Shown here: positions 42,420 to 52,065 of the stretch, one piece after another | How the letters are laid out: every line of letters starts with the position of its first letter | Position numbering within the stretch: position 1 is the first letter of the stretch | Source: Streptomyces sp. NBC_00341 | GTDB taxonomy: Bacteria > Actinomycetota > Actinomycetes > Streptomycetales > Streptomycetaceae | Direction: 5' to 3' | Assembly (NCBI RefSeq): GCF_041435055.1 | Contig: NZ_CP108002.1 | Location: forward strand, 4,898,001 to 4,962,000 | DNA length: 64,000 nt | Notes under the pieces: model-generated | Databases searched by the model: none | What the model was told of the DNA's origin: nothing | Seen by the model: only the letters and a program-made list of their open reading frames with translations | Program-made: the position numbers and the translations under genes

Positions 42420-43694
42420 ATGGACGTGAACGCGGCGGTCGCCGCAGCTGCAGCGATCGCCGGGCTGTGTACCGGTGTGATCGCGATGCTGGCGTTCCGC
42501 TGGAGCGAGCGCGACCAGAAGAAGCCGACGCGTACCTCCCTGCGGCCCGACAGCAATACCCCCCTGCCCCCCGGGGTCGACACGGTCCTGTCCGTGCTCA
42601 GCTCCTCCGCCGTCGTGCTCGACGAGAGCGACAGCGTCGTCAAGGCCAGCTCCGCCGCGTACGCGCTCGGGCTGGTCAGGGGCGGACGGCTCGCCGTAGA
42701 ACCGATGCTGAACATGGCCAGGGACACCCGGCGCGACGGCGAGATACGCCAGGTCGAACTGGACCTCCCGCGGCGCGGCACCGGTCGGGGCGAGGCCCTC
42801 GCGGTCTCCGCCCGGGTCGCCCCGCTCGGCTCCCGGCTGGTGCTGCTGCTGGTCGAGGACCTCACGGAGGCCCGCCGCATCGAGGCGGTCCGGCGCGACT
42901 TCGTCGCCAACGTCAGCCACGAGCTCAAGACCCCGACCGGAGCGCTCTCCCTGCTCTCCGAGGCCGTCATGGACGCCTCCGACGACCCGGAGGCGGTGGA
43001 ACGGTTCGCGGGCCGGATGCAGATCGAGGCGACCCGGCTCACCAACCTGGTCCAGGAGCTCATCGACCTCTCCCGGGTGCAGAACGACGACCCGCTGGAG
43101 GACGCCGAACCGGTCCGGGTGGACGAACTGGTGGCGGAGGCCATCGACCGCTGCCGGCAGCAGGCCGGCTCCAAGCAGATCACCATGGCCGCCGGCGGCA
43201 CCGCCGAGCTCCGCATCTGGGGCAACCGGGGCCAGCTCGCCGCCGCTCTCGGCAACCTCGTCGAGAACGCCGTCAACTACAGTCCCGCCCGCACCCGCGT
43301 CGGCATCGCCGTCCGCCGGGTGGCCATGTCCGGCGGGGACGAGATCGAGATAGCCGTGACCGACCAGGGCTTCGGCATCTCGGAGAAGGACCGCGAGCGG
43401 GTCTTCGAACGCTTCTACCGCGTCGACCCGGCCCGCTCACGGGCCACCGGTGGCACCGGCCTCGGCCTCGCCATCGTCAAGCACGTGGCCGCCTCGCACG
43501 GCGGGGAGGTCACCGTCTGGAGCTCGGAGGGACAGGGCTCCACCTTCACCCTGCGGCTGCCCGAAGCGGGCGCCGTCAGGGAACGGGACCGCACATCAGG
43601 CGGACCGCTCATCGTCAACGGCGACGAGGGGCCCCACCCGGCCGCCGCCCCCGACACTCTTGATTCATTTCCTGCCCCGGAGGCTCTTCCGTGA
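42420..43694 (+). CDS. phoR: Phosphate sensor kinase PhoR
   Basis: This encodes 424 residues. A short N-terminal membrane helix (AVAAAAAIAGLCTGVIAMLA) and a PAS-like region precede the dimerisation domain with His167 (FVANVSHELKTPTGAL). The ATPase domain has LVENAVNYSP (N box), TDQGFGISEKDRERVFERFY (G1) and GTGLGLAIVKH (G2). It senses phosphate status through PhoU and the Pst system and phosphorylates PhoP. Its last codons overlap the phoP start by four bases. Confidence 0.93.
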   Translation: MDVNAAVAAAAAIAGLCTGVIAMLAFRWSERDQKKPTRTSLRPDSNTPLPPGVDTVLSVLSSSAVVLDESDSVVKASSAAYALGLVRGGRLAVEPMLNMARDTRRDGEIRQVELDLPRRGTGRGEALAVSARVAPLGSRLVLLLVEDLTEARRIEAVRRDFVANVSHELKTPTGALSLLSEAVMDASDDPEAVERFAGRMQIEATRLTNLVQELIDLSRVQNDDPLEDAEPVRVDELVAEAIDRCRQQAGSKQITMAAGGTAELRIWGNRGQLAAALGNLVENAVNYSPARTRVGIAVRRVAMSGGDEIEIAVTDQGFGISEKDRERVFERFYRVDPARSRATGGTGLGLAIVKHVAASHGGEVTVWSSEGQGSTFTLRLPEAGAVRERDRTSGGPLIVNGDEGPHPAAAPDTLDSFPAPEALP

Positions 43695-44371
43695 CCCGAG
43701 TGCTTGTCGTCGAGGATGAGGAATCCTTCAGCGACGTCCTGTCCTACATGCTCCGCAAGGAAGGCTTCGAGGTCGCCATCGCGGCCACGGGTCCCGACGG
43801 CCTGGACGAGTTCGAGCGCAACGGCGCCGACCTCGTACTGCTCGACCTGATGCTGCCCGGACTGCCCGGCACCGAGGTCTGCCGGCAGCTGCGCAGCAAG
43901 TCCAACGTCCCCGTGATCATGGTCACGGCCAAGGACAGCGAGATCGACAAGGTCGTCGGCCTGGAAATAGGAGCCGACGACTATGTGACCAAGCCCTTCT
44001 CCTCGCGTGAGCTCGTCGCCCGTATCCGCGCGGTGCTGCGCCGCCGCGGGGAGCCGGAGGAGGTCACTCCGGCCGCGCTTGAGGCCGGCCCGGTCCGGAT
44101 GGACGTGGACCGCCACGTCGTCACCGTCTCCGGCGGCAAGGTCGACCTCCCGCTCAAGGAGTTCGACCTGCTGGAGATGCTGCTGCGCAACGCCGGGCGG
44201 GTGCTGACCCGGATGCAGCTGATCGACCGGGTCTGGGGCGCCGACTACGTGGGCGACACCAAGACGCTCGACGTCCACGTCAAGCGGCTGCGCGCCAAGA
44301 TCGAGCCCGACCCGGGCGCGCCGAGGTTCCTGGTGACGGTGCGGGGCCTCGGGTACAAGTTCGAGCCGTAA
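43691..44371 (+). CDS. phoP: Phosphate response regulator PhoP
   Basis: This encodes 226 residues. The receiver domain has Asp9-Glu10, the phospho-acceptor Asp52 (LVLLDLMLPG), the Thr/Lys pair (VTAKDSE; YVTKPFSS), and an OmpR-type winged helix (LKEFDLLEMLLRNAGRVLTR, DVHVKRLRAKIE). It controls the phosphate regulon and represses secondary metabolism in Streptomyces. GTG 43691; a perfect 18-bp hairpin (44407-44447) ends the operon. Confidence 0.95.
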   Translation: MTRVLVVEDEESFSDVLSYMLRKEGFEVAIAATGPDGLDEFERNGADLVLLDLMLPGLPGTEVCRQLRSKSNVPVIMVTAKDSEIDKVVGLEIGADDYVTKPFSSRELVARIRAVLRRRGEPEEVTPAALEAGPVRMDVDRHVVTVSGGKVDLPLKEFDLLEMLLRNAGRVLTRMQLIDRVWGADYVGDTKTLDVHVKRLRAKIEPDPGAPRFLVTVRGLGYKFEP

Positions 44372-44406
44372 ACCGGCCCGCTGCCCGCTGAGGGCGATGG
44401 ATACAT

Positions 44407-44447
44407 ACGGCTGAGGCGCCTCCCGGAGCGGGAGGCGCCTCAGCCGT
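44407..44447. terminator. Terminator between phoP and the DUF461-like gene
   Basis: Arms 44407-44424 and 44430-44447 are perfect over 18 bases with loop GGAGC. It serves the convergent transcripts. Confidence 0.9.
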
Positions 44448-44490
44448 TGTGCGCGCTTGCGTGCGCTTGGGTGTGCGGTGTGCTCGCGTG

Positions 44491-45183
44491 TCAGGTGTTC
44501 GGCTGGGCCGAGTCGGACGCCGCGTCGGTCGGGGTGGTCGTGTCGCCCGAGGAGGCTGCCCCTGAGGGGGTGCCGGACGTGGAGCCCGGGGTCTCCGCCG
44601 TGGCGGAGCCGGAGGGCGTCACGTCGCCCGAGGGGGACGCCGTGGCGTTCGCGTTCGGCAGTTCCGGCAGCGCGCTCGGGCCGAAGCCCTCGAAGTAGCT
44701 GGTGGCCGGGACGACGGTGGCGCCCAGCGGGATGTCGCCGGACTCGCTGAACTTGAAGACCAGGTTCTGCACGTTGCCGTTCTGCGTGGCCTCGCTGCCG
44801 TTCTCGATCACGGCGGCCGCGTTGTCCTTGCCGCCGATCACCACCCGGCCGCCGGCCGGTACGACGACCGGACCCGTGCCCTTGGCGGCGTGCAGCTGCA
44901 CGGAGGCGCTGGTGCCGGTCAGCGCGATGGCGTTGAGCGTCTCCGGCTTGGTGCCGTTGTTGAACAGCGTGGCGATCACGACGGCCGGGCCCTTGGCGCC
45001 GCGTTCCGGCTGGGTGACGACATTGACGTTCTGGATCTTGATGGTGCCGACCGAGGTGGCGGCGTTGTCAGGCCTGACTTCGAGCGTCTGCGCGTCCTTG
45101 CCCGCACCACATGCGGAGAGCGCGGCGATCGAGAACGCGATGGCGGTGGCGGCGAGAGCGCCGTGTCGAAGGCTACGGCTCAC
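44491..45183 (-). CDS. DUF461-like (PCuAC-type) lipoprotein
   Basis: This encodes 230 residues. The lipobox is LSAC-G after a short signal. The body (IKIQNVNVVTQPERGAKGPA, FNNGTKPETLNAIAL, PAGGRVVIGG) is the cupredoxin-like beta-sandwich of DUF461. The His/Met copper ligands of true PCuAC are not obvious, so copper binding is not established. A 50-residue Ser/Thr/Pro/Gly tail is unusual for the family and may span the wall. It lies beside phoP in Streptomyces, as far as I recall. Confidence 0.8.
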   Translation of the reverse strand: MSRSLRHGALAATAIAFSIAALSACGAGKDAQTLEVRPDNAATSVGTIKIQNVNVVTQPERGAKGPAVVIATLFNNGTKPETLNAIALTGTSASVQLHAAKGTGPVVVPAGGRVVIGGKDNAAAVIENGSEATQNGNVQNLVFKFSESGDIPLGATVVPATSYFEGFGPSALPELPNANATASPSGDVTPSGSATAETPGSTSGTPSGAASSGDTTTPTDAASDSAQPNT

Positions 45184-45817
45184 GGCGGGGGCAACTCCTT
45201 GAACGAGCGGACTTACGGACGGGGTCGGGCGAGTCGTGTCGAAGTCGCCCCGAGCGGTGTGACAGCGGTCAGGTTACCGAGCCGTCGTCCCCGCCCCGCA
45301 CCCGACCCGCCCCCCGAAGGCCCCGGGGATCGCGGGCCGGTCCGGGGGCGATGATTCGCAAGCCGTTCACATAACGCGCTTGATCAATTCCGCCGGACGT
45401 TCGTCCGGCGCTTCCCGCGCGAGTTCCACCTGCCTTGACGTGCCCCGGCGCATTCATTGCGGATAATCCGCGCGACATCCACCCGGCGGCCGAACGTTGA
45501 TCAATTTCATTGGGCATCGGCACTTACCGCCGTACGGGTGATCGATCCTCGAACGGAGTACGGAAAGTTCACCATCCTGAACCCGGCAAACCGGGACGTT
45601 AGGTCCCTTCCGAGCAAGTTCCGACGGGTGTAACGTCCGCGTTTCTCCTCCCCCGTACAGCGCCTCCGACCTGCGAATACCCTCCCCGATGTGTCTTCCG
45701 CAGCACGTACGTGTTGCAGTTGTCAAGCCCCGAGATATGCCCTGACCTGCGAAAACGCCATTCAGGAGAAGCAGTTCTCGTGTTACTCTTGATAGCCACG
45801 GAAGGGGTACCTGTCAC
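45184..45817. other. Divergent promoter region with palindromes
   Basis: This 634-base gap has no convincing gene. It contains a perfect hairpin CGCCGGACG-TT-CGTCCGGCG at 45391-45410, and two copies of the palindrome TTGATCAA in the wider match TTGATCAATTYC (45380-45391 and 45498-45509). A small hairpin CCCGG-CAAA-CCGGG lies at 45582-45595. The carD promoter may be TTCAGG-N17-TACTCT (45761-45789), 29 bases before the start codon. A long leader is possible. Confidence 0.5.
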
Positions 45818-46300
45818 ATGACGTTCAAGGTTGGCGACACCGTGGTCTATCCCCATCACGGGGCCGCGCTGATCGAGGCTATCGAAACTCGCCAGATCAA
45901 AGGCGTGGACAAGACCTACTTGGTGCTCAAGGTCGCTCAGGGCGACTTGACGGTGCGTGTACCGGCGGACAATGCGGAGTTCGTGGGTGTGCGTGACGTA
46001 GTCGGTCAGGAAGGGCTGGACCGGGTCTTCGAGGTGCTGCGCGCGCCGTATGCCGAAGAGCCGACGAACTGGTCCCGACGCTACAAGGCAAATCTCGAAA
46101 AGCTCGCCTCCGGCGATGTCATCAAGGTCGCGGAAGTGGTCCGTGACCTGTGGCGTCGTGAGCGTGAGCGCGGACTCTCCGCAGGTGAGAAGCGCATGCT
46201 CGCCAAGGCTCGCCAGATCCTGGTGAGTGAGCTCGCTCTCGCGGAGAACACCAACGAGGACAAGGCCGAGGCTCTGCTCGACGAGGTCCTCGCGTCCTGA
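45818..46300 (+). CDS. carD: CarD-family RNA polymerase regulator
   Basis: This encodes 160 residues. The N-terminal Tudor-like RNA-polymerase-interacting domain ([20 protein letters not shown]) is followed by the helical DNA-binding part with the conserved Trp region ([20 protein letters not shown]). It stabilises open complexes at many promoters and is essential in mycobacteria. ATG 45818 follows GGAAGGGG. It precedes ispD but is separated from it by a hairpin. Confidence 0.93.
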   Translation: MTFKVGDTVVYPHHGAALIEAIETRQIKGVDKTYLVLKVAQGDLTVRVPADNAEFVGVRDVVGQEGLDRVFEVLRAPYAEEPTNWSRRYKANLEKLASGDVIKVAEVVRDLWRRERERGLSAGEKRMLAKARQILVSELALAENTNEDKAEALLDEVLAS

Positions 46301-46767
46301 AGTGCTCGTGTCTGATGCCCGAACCGGATCGCACCGGGCCGGGACGTCCGAGACGTAAATAATGTGCCGCGGTGCCCGCTGACCAGCCGTTCGAACGGCC
46401 TGTCGTCGGGCACTGCGGCATGTCCGGGCATGGCTTCCCTACGCGTCCGACTGCGGATTTCGGACGCGCGGATTCCGGCCACATTCCGGATTCCGGGCAC
46501 AGGGACGCCGAAGGGCTGGGCCCAGGTGTCCCGGATGTTGTTCTCGATGCGCCGACGCGTTGGCCTCGAAGGCGATCCCCCGGTACTTTGCTCGCGATCT
46601 TGTGAAGTCGACGTGTCAGGCCGATCCCGAGCGGCCGGTGCGGTCCTCGTCTCGCCCGGGGTCACGGAAAGGGTCCCGGTCGAGTCATGGCGTAGCACCT
46701 GGCTCGATTGAGCCCATACCCACGTCGGCCGTGGAGACAAACATGCCGATGCTTCGGAGTGCAACCG
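46301..46767. terminator. carD-ispD intergenic region with nested hairpin
   Basis: This 467-base gap has no gene I can support. Arms TGCCGCGGTGCCCG (46365-46378) and CGGGCACTGCGGCA (46407-46420) enclose a perfect inner palindrome GCCGTTCGAACGGC (46386-46399). The nested structure is well placed to terminate carD. The rest must hold the ispD promoter. Confidence 0.65.
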
Positions 46768-47514
46768 ATGTCTGATCAATCACTTCCCCGCCGCACCGCC
46801 GCCGTGATTCCCGCGGCCGGCCGCGGTGTACGGCTCGGCCCCGGCGCCCCCAAGGCGCTCCGCGCGCTGGGCGGAACGCCCATGCTCGTCCACGCGGTAC
46901 GGGCCATGGCGGCCTCCCGTCAGGTCTCCCTGGTCGTGGTCGTCGCACCGCCGGACGGCGCCCCCGAGGTCCGGATCCTGCTCGACGAGCACGCGCTGCC
47001 CGAGCGCACCGAATTCCTCGTCGTGCCCGGTGGCGAGACCCGGCAGGAGTCGGTGAGGCTGGGCCTGGACGCGCTGCCCGCCGATGTCTCCGCCGTCCTC
47101 GTGCACGACGCGGCCCGCCCGCTGGTGCCCGTCGACACGGTCGACGCGGTGGTCGAGGCGGTACGGGCCGGGGCGCTCGCCGTCGTCCCGGCGCTGCCGC
47201 TGGCGGACACCGTCAAGGAGGTCGAGCCGGGCGCGCCGGGGGAGCCGGAACCGGTGCTCTCCACCCCGGTGCGGTCCAGGCTGCGCGCGGTGCAGACCCC
47301 GCAGGGCTTCGACCGCGACACACTGGTGCGGGCCCATGAGCGGGTCGCCGTCAGCGGCGAGGGCGCGACCGACGACGCGGGACTGGTCGAGCAGCTCGGG
47401 GCGCCCGTCGTGGTCGTACCCGGACACGAGGAGGCGTTCAAGGTGACCCGTCCGCTGGATCTGGTCCTGGCCGAAGCGGTTCTCGCACGCAGGAGGGCGA
47501 ACGATGGCTTCTGA
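46768..47514 (+). CDS. ispD: 2-C-methyl-D-erythritol 4-phosphate cytidylyltransferase
   Basis: This encodes 248 residues of the MEP isoprenoid pathway enzyme that attaches CMP to MEP. The N-terminal nucleotide loop is [20 protein letters not shown] (Arg and Lys ligands), then [37 protein letters not shown] and [14 protein letters not shown]. The start [10 protein letters not shown] at 46768 is the natural one. The end overlaps ispF by 11 bases. Confidence 0.95.
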   Translation: MSDQSLPRRTAAVIPAAGRGVRLGPGAPKALRALGGTPMLVHAVRAMAASRQVSLVVVVAPPDGAPEVRILLDEHALPERTEFLVVPGGETRQESVRLGLDALPADVSAVLVHDAARPLVPVDTVDAVVEAVRAGALAVVPALPLADTVKEVEPGAPGEPEPVLSTPVRSRLRAVQTPQGFDRDTLVRAHERVAVSGEGATDDAGLVEQLGAPVVVVPGHEEAFKVTRPLDLVLAEAVLARRRANDGF

Positions 47515-48034
47515 GGAGCAGCGGGCTTCTGAGGTCTCAGGGGCGCGCAACGCGCCCGTGATCCCGCTCGTCGGGATCGGGACGGACATCCACGCCTTCG
47601 AGGAGGGCCGCGAGCTGTGGTGCGCGGGTCTCCTGTGGGAGGGCGAGGGCCCCGGGCTCGCCGGGCACTCCGACGCGGACGTCGTCGCGCACGCCGCGTG
47701 CAACGCGCTGTTCTCGGCCGCCGGTCTCGGCGACCTCGGGCAGCACTTCGGCACCGGGCGCCCCGAGTGGTCCGGTGCTGCGGGGGTCACGCTGCTGACC
47801 GAGGCGGCCCGGATCGTGCGGTCCGAGGGGTTCGAGATCGGCAACGTCGCCGTCCAGGTCGTCGGCGTACGGCCGAAGATCGGCAAGCGGCGCGACGAGG
47901 CGCAGCGCGTGCTGTCCGCCGCCGTGGGCGCGCCGGTCTCGCTCTCCGCCGCCACCTCCGACGGGCTCGGCTTCACCGGACGCGCGGAGGGCATCGCCGG
48001 AATCGCCACCGCGCTGGTCTACCGGCCGGTCTGA
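47504..48034 (+). CDS. ispF: 2-C-methyl-D-erythritol 2,4-cyclodiphosphate synthase
   Basis: This encodes 176 residues. The metal-binding GIGTDIHAF and [11 protein letters not shown], and the CDP site [15 protein letters not shown], are intact. It follows IspD in the pathway (after IspE) and is translationally coupled to it. A basic 20-residue leader is longer than in E. coli. Its stop codon region is duplicated as a 25-bp unit. Confidence 0.95.
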   Translation: MASEEQRASEVSGARNAPVIPLVGIGTDIHAFEEGRELWCAGLLWEGEGPGLAGHSDADVVAHAACNALFSAAGLGDLGQHFGTGRPEWSGAAGVTLLTEAARIVRSEGFEIGNVAVQVVGVRPKIGKRRDEAQRVLSAAVGAPVSLSAATSDGLGFTGRAEGIAGIATALVYRPV

Positions 48035-48075
48035 CCTGCCCGGGAGCCGACCGGTCTGACCTGCCCGGGAGCCGG
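48026..48075. repeat. 25-bp tandem duplication across the ispF stop
   Basis: Units 48026-48050 and 48051-48075 match at 24 of 25 bases, each starting CCGGTCTGACC. The TGA of ispF (48032-48034) lies in the first unit. Confidence 0.9.
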
Positions 48076-48180
48076 CCGGGCGGGCCCGGCGGACCGTCGG
48101 GCCCGTGGCCTTGTTGCACATCAGTCGCACGTACTCTGGTACGGCAATGAGGTGACGCGAGGGACGGGAGAGGCTCCGGG

Positions 48181-48753
48181 ATGAGTACGACGACAGTGGC
48201 TGCGGTACGGGCCGATGCCGACGGATACGTCCTGCGCACCGCCACCCCCGGGGACGTCGACGGTGCGCGGGCCGTGATGCTCGACACCGTCTACCGCGAC
48301 CTGAGGTCCGGCTACGTACCCCGCTGGCACGCCGACATCATCGACCCCGAGTCCAGCTATCTGCGGCCCGAGCGCTGCACCCTGCTGGTGGCCGAGCGCG
48401 ACGGCGAGATCGTCGCGACGGGCGCCGTGCGCGACCGGGGACCGCAGGCGCCGCCCAATCCGCAGTGGGTCGCGGACCGCTTCCCGTCCGGCACCACCGC
48501 CCAGCTGTGCCGGATCTACGTGACGCCGGAGCACCGCAGGCACGGGCTGGCGGGGCGGCTGGTGCGCGAGCTCTGCGACTTCGTCGCGCGGGCCGGCGGG
48601 TACGAGGCGGTCTACCTGCACACCGACCCGTCCGTGCCGGGCGCCGAGCCTTTCTGGCGGTCGCTGGCGCGGGAGGTGTGCGACGAGCGCACGCTGCCCG
48701 GCCGGGGCCAGAGCGTCGTCCACTTCGAGCTGCCGGTGCCCGCCGCAGGCTGA
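48181..48753 (+). CDS. GNAT-family N-acetyltransferase
   Basis: This encodes 190 residues. The GNAT core is visible: LLVAERDGEIVATGAVRD (strand b4), then CRIYVTPEHRRHGLAGRLVR (acetyl-CoA loop R-x-x-G-x-A) and YLHTDPSVPGAEPFW. The substrate is unknown. ATG 48181 follows GGGAGAGG. It is the last gene before the metal-type operon. Confidence 0.88.
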   Translation: MSTTTVAAVRADADGYVLRTATPGDVDGARAVMLDTVYRDLRSGYVPRWHADIIDPESSYLRPERCTLLVAERDGEIVATGAVRDRGPQAPPNPQWVADRFPSGTTAQLCRIYVTPEHRRHGLAGRLVRELCDFVARAGGYEAVYLHTDPSVPGAEPFWRSLAREVCDERTLPGRGQSVVHFELPVPAAG

Positions 48754-48782
48754 GCCGCGGCTGTCTCCATCTGCACTATTTC

Positions 48783-48804
48783 AAATGACAATCGTTTTTA
48801 TATA
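48783..48804. promoter_or_regulatory. Zur/Fur-like box before the ABC operon
   Basis: The AT-rich stretch AAATGACAATCGTTTTTATA stands out in GC-rich DNA and resembles the actinobacterial Zur/Fur consensus (TGA-x-AAT-x-x-TTTTCA) in one orientation. It ends 12 bases before the start codon. It suggests control by zinc or iron status. Confidence 0.55.
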
Positions 48805-48815
48805 AGGTCGTTGCC

Positions 48816-50336
48816 ATGCCCCCGTCCCGACTCCGTCGCACCGCGCTGCCGCTGACCGCGGCCGCCCTTCTCGTCCCGCTCGCCGCCGCCTGCTCCGGCG
48901 GCGCGAACGACACCGGGAGCGCGTCGGGCGGCGGGCAACGCCTCCGGGTCGTCATGGCCTTCCCGCCCGCCCAGGCGATGTCCCCCTACGGCGACGACGC
49001 CGTCACCCTCAGCCGCCTCGCGGTCGTCGAAGGCCTCACCGCCCTCGACCGGGAAGGCGCCGCGAAGCCCGCGCTCGCCGCCTCCTGGAAGCGCGAGAGC
49101 CCGAAGGCGTGGACGTTCACGCTGCGCGAGGCGACCTTCCAGGACGGCGCGAAGGTCGACGCGGCCGCCGTCGCCCACTCCCTGAACGCCGCTCAGAAGG
49201 CCTCGCCCAAGCCCCGCGTCCTGTCGGACACCGGCATCACCGCGACGGCCGAGGGTGCCGGCACCGTACGGGTCGTCACCACAGCGGCCGACCCGCTGCT
49301 GCCCCAGCGCCTCGCCAACCCCTCCCTCACCGTCCTGTCCGCCGCCGCCTACCGCGACGGCAAGGTGAACCCGGCCGGGCACGCCACCGGGCCCTTCACC
49401 CTCGCCTCGGTCAAGGGCGCCGTCAGCGCCACCCTGGAGCGCAACGAGCACTACTGGGGCGCCAAGGCCGAGGCCCCCGGTGCCGACGTGACCTTCGTGG
49501 CCGACGGCACCGCCCGCGCCAACGCCCTGCGCACCAAGGCCGTCGACGTCGCCGAGTACGTACCGATCTCGCAGGCCTCCCTCCTCGGCGACGGGCTCGT
49601 CCACGAGTTCCCCTCCGCCCGCACCAACGGCCTCTCCCTCAACACCGAACACGGCGTCTTCAGCGATCCCGCGATGCGCGCCGCCGCCCGCGAGGCGATC
49701 GACTCCGAAGCCCTCGTCAAGGCCGTCTACGAAGGCCGCGCCGACAGTGCTCAGGGCCTCCTCGGACCCGGCGTGCCGTGGGCCGCCGCCGCCCGCCAGG
49801 ACCCGGCCGGCCGGGCGAAGGCCGCAGGCAAGGCACAGGTCGCGAAGGCGCCGCAGATCGTCCTCGCCACGTACACCAACCGGCCCGAACTCCCCGAGGT
49901 CGCCACCGTCGTCCAGCAGCAGCTCCAGAAGCGCGGCTTCTCCGTCAAGCAGGTCGTCCGCGACTACGCCCAGCTGGAGGCCGACGCCCTCGCCGGCAAG
50001 TACGACGCCTTCATCCAGGCCCGCAACACCCTCCTGGACACCGCCGACCCTGTCTCCTACCTCGCCTCCGACTTCACCTGCGACGGCAGTTTCAACATCT
50101 CGCAGCTCTGCGACAAGCGCGTCGACACCGACGTGGACAAGGCTGCCGCACTCGCCGGAACCGACGCCCGCCACCGCGCCGCGATGACCGCGGAGGCCGA
50201 CGTCCTCTCCACCGACGCACTCGTCCCGCTGCTCCACGAACGCTTCGTGCAGGGGTACGACGACAGCCGCGTCCACGGGGTCGCGCTCGACCCAATGGAG
50301 CGCACCCTCATCACCGCGGACACCCGCGTCGGATGA
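48816..50336 (+). CDS. Solute-binding lipoprotein (peptide/metallophore class)
   Basis: This encodes 506 residues. The lipobox is LAAAC-S. The body has the SBP_bac_5 features (ALAASWKRESPKAWTFTLRE, NEHYWGAKAEAP, AREAIDSEALVKAVYEGRA, DYAQLEADALAGKYDAFIQA). This class carries peptides, nickel or metal-chelate complexes such as staphylopine. The upstream Zur-like box and the downstream exporter favour a metallophore role, which is inference. It is followed after four bases by the fused permease. Confidence 0.85.
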   Translation: MPPSRLRRTALPLTAAALLVPLAAACSGGANDTGSASGGGQRLRVVMAFPPAQAMSPYGDDAVTLSRLAVVEGLTALDREGAAKPALAASWKRESPKAWTFTLREATFQDGAKVDAAAVAHSLNAAQKASPKPRVLSDTGITATAEGAGTVRVVTTAADPLLPQRLANPSLTVLSAAAYRDGKVNPAGHATGPFTLASVKGAVSATLERNEHYWGAKAEAPGADVTFVADGTARANALRTKAVDVAEYVPISQASLLGDGLVHEFPSARTNGLSLNTEHGVFSDPAMRAAAREAIDSEALVKAVYEGRADSAQGLLGPGVPWAAAARQDPAGRAKAAGKAQVAKAPQIVLATYTNRPELPEVATVVQQQLQKRGFSVKQVVRDYAQLEADALAGKYDAFIQARNTLLDTADPVSYLASDFTCDGSFNISQLCDKRVDTDVDKAAALAGTDARHRAAMTAEADVLSTDALVPLLHERFVQGYDDSRVHGVALDPMERTLITADTRVG

Positions 50337-50340
50337 CCGG

Positions 50341-52065
50341 ATGAAGTACCTCGCCGGACGGCTCACCGCACTCCTCGCGGTCCTCGCCGTCATCGGCCTG
50401 CTGCCCCGGCTGACCCGCGCGGACCCGGCCCTGACGATCCTGCGCGCCCGCTACGCCGACCGGCCGCCGACCCCGGAGACCCTCGACGCCATCCGGGCCG
50501 AGACCGGCCTCGACGGCGGCCCCCTCCACATTCTCGGCGGCTGGCTCGGCGGACTCCTCCGCGGCGACCTCGGCACCTCCTGGGTCTCCGGGCAGCCCGT
50601 CGCCCCCGACGCGATGTCCGCCCTGGGCGTCTCGCTCACCCTGATGGGCGGCGCCCTCGCCGTCGCCCTGGTCCTCGCCGCGGCCCTCGCCGCCGGGACC
50701 CTGCGGCGCGGGGCGGCACGCCGCACCGTCACCACCCGCGCGGGCGTCGGCGCGGCCGTCCTCGCCGCCTTCCCCGAGTTCCTGATCGCCGCCGTGCTCG
50801 CCGCCGTCGTCGCGGTCCGGCTCGGCTGGCTCCCCGCGCTCGGCTGGGGGAGCCCCGAGCAGGCGGTGCTGCCCGCCCTCGCCATGGGCATCCCGGCGGG
50901 CGCGCTGCTCGGCCGGCTGCTGGACGACGCGCTGCCCGCCGCGTTCGCCGAACCCTGGGCGCGCGCCGCCACCGCCGGCGGACTGCCCGCGCGCCGCATC
51001 GCCCGGCACGCCCTGCGCCGCACCCTGCCCGGACTGCTGCCCCAGCTCGGCCTGATCGTCGTCGGGCTCACCGGCGGGGCCGTCGCCGTCGAGACCCTGT
51101 TCGCGATCCCCGGCCTCGGCGGCAGCGCCCTGGCCGCCGCACTCGCCCAGGACCTCCCGGTCCTCCAGGCCTGCGTCCTGATGCTGCTGCTCCTCGGCGT
51201 CGCGGCCGGACTCGCCGCCCGCCTCGCCTCCCGCACCCTGCTCGGCCCCGCCCTGCACGACGGCGCACTGCCCGCGCTCGTCCCGCCCGCCGCCCGCGCA
51301 CGCCGGTCACTGATCACCGGCGCACTCCTGCTCACCGCGCTCTTCGCCGCCGTCACCGTCGCCGGGCTGCTGCGCGACCCGCTCCACATCGACGCCGCCG
51401 CCCGCCTCGCCGGACCGTCCACCGCCCACCCCTTCGGCACCGACTCCCTCGGCCGCGACATCCTCGCCCGGCTCGGACACGGCGCCGCCCGCACCGTCCT
51501 CACCGCCGTCGCGGTGTCCGCGGCGACCCTGCTCCTCGGCCTTGTCCTCGGAGCCGTCCGCGCCGGAGCGCTCACCGAGACCGCCAACGCGCTGCCCGCG
51601 ATCCTCACCGGGCTCGTCGTCGCAGGCGTCGCCGGACCCGGCCCCTGGAGCGCCGCCGCAGCCGTCACCGCCGTCGCCTGGGCACCACTGGCCGCACACA
51701 CCAGCGCGCTGTACGCCCAGGAACGCGCCGCCCCGCACATCGGCGCCGCCCGCGCGCTCGGCGCCGGACGCGCGCACCTGCTGCGCCGCCACGTCCTGCC
51801 CGGCGTACTGCCGCCCGTCGTCCGCCACGCCGTCCTGCGCGTCCCCGCCATCGCGCTGGCCCTCGCCTCCCTCGGCTTCCTCGGCCTCGGCACCGCGCCC
51901 CCGTCGCCCGAATGGGGCCGGATGCTCTCCGAGAACCTCCCCTACGCCGAACGCGCCCCCTGGGCCGTACTCGCCCCCGCCGCCGCCCTCGCCGCCCTCG
52001 GCGCGACCGCAGTACTCGCGGCCGCCGCCGTCCGCGGCGTGCGACACCGCAAGGGCGCCGCGTGA
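50341..52065 (+). CDS. Fused ABC permease (DppB-DppC type)
   Basis: This encodes 574 residues. Two permease halves lie in one chain. The first has the EAA loop ARAATAGGLPARRIARHALR near residue 205-225; the second starts near residue 320, has HPFGTDSLGRDILARLG and the EAA loop AARALGAGRAHLLRRHVLPG. Most systems have two separate subunits, so the fusion is notable. No ATP-binding subunit is nearby, so it must borrow one. The stop overlaps the MFS start by four bases (GTGA). Confidence 0.85.
   Translation: MKYLAGRLTALLAVLAVIGLLPRLTRADPALTILRARYADRPPTPETLDAIRAETGLDGGPLHILGGWLGGLLRGDLGTSWVSGQPVAPDAMSALGVSLTLMGGALAVALVLAAALAAGTLRRGAARRTVTTRAGVGAAVLAAFPEFLIAAVLAAVVAVRLGWLPALGWGSPEQAVLPALAMGIPAGALLGRLLDDALPAAFAEPWARAATAGGLPARRIARHALRRTLPGLLPQLGLIVVGLTGGAVAVETLFAIPGLGGSALAAALAQDLPVLQACVLMLLLLGVAAGLAARLASRTLLGPALHDGALPALVPPAARARRSLITGALLLTALFAAVTVAGLLRDPLHIDAAARLAGPSTAHPFGTDSLGRDILARLGHGAARTVLTAVAVSAATLLLGLVLGAVRAGALTETANALPAILTGLVVAGVAGPGPWSAAAAVTAVAWAPLAAHTSALYAQERAAPHIGAARALGAGRAHLLRRHVLPGVLPPVVRHAVLRVPAIALALASLGFLGLGTAPPSPEWGRMLSENLPYAERAPWAVLAPAAALAALGATAVLAAAAVRGVRHRKGAA

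Noticed and set aside
46364..46711. Open frame in the carD-ispD gap
   Set aside because: It starts inside a nested hairpin, has no ribosome site and a Ser/Arg-rich shadow-like composition.
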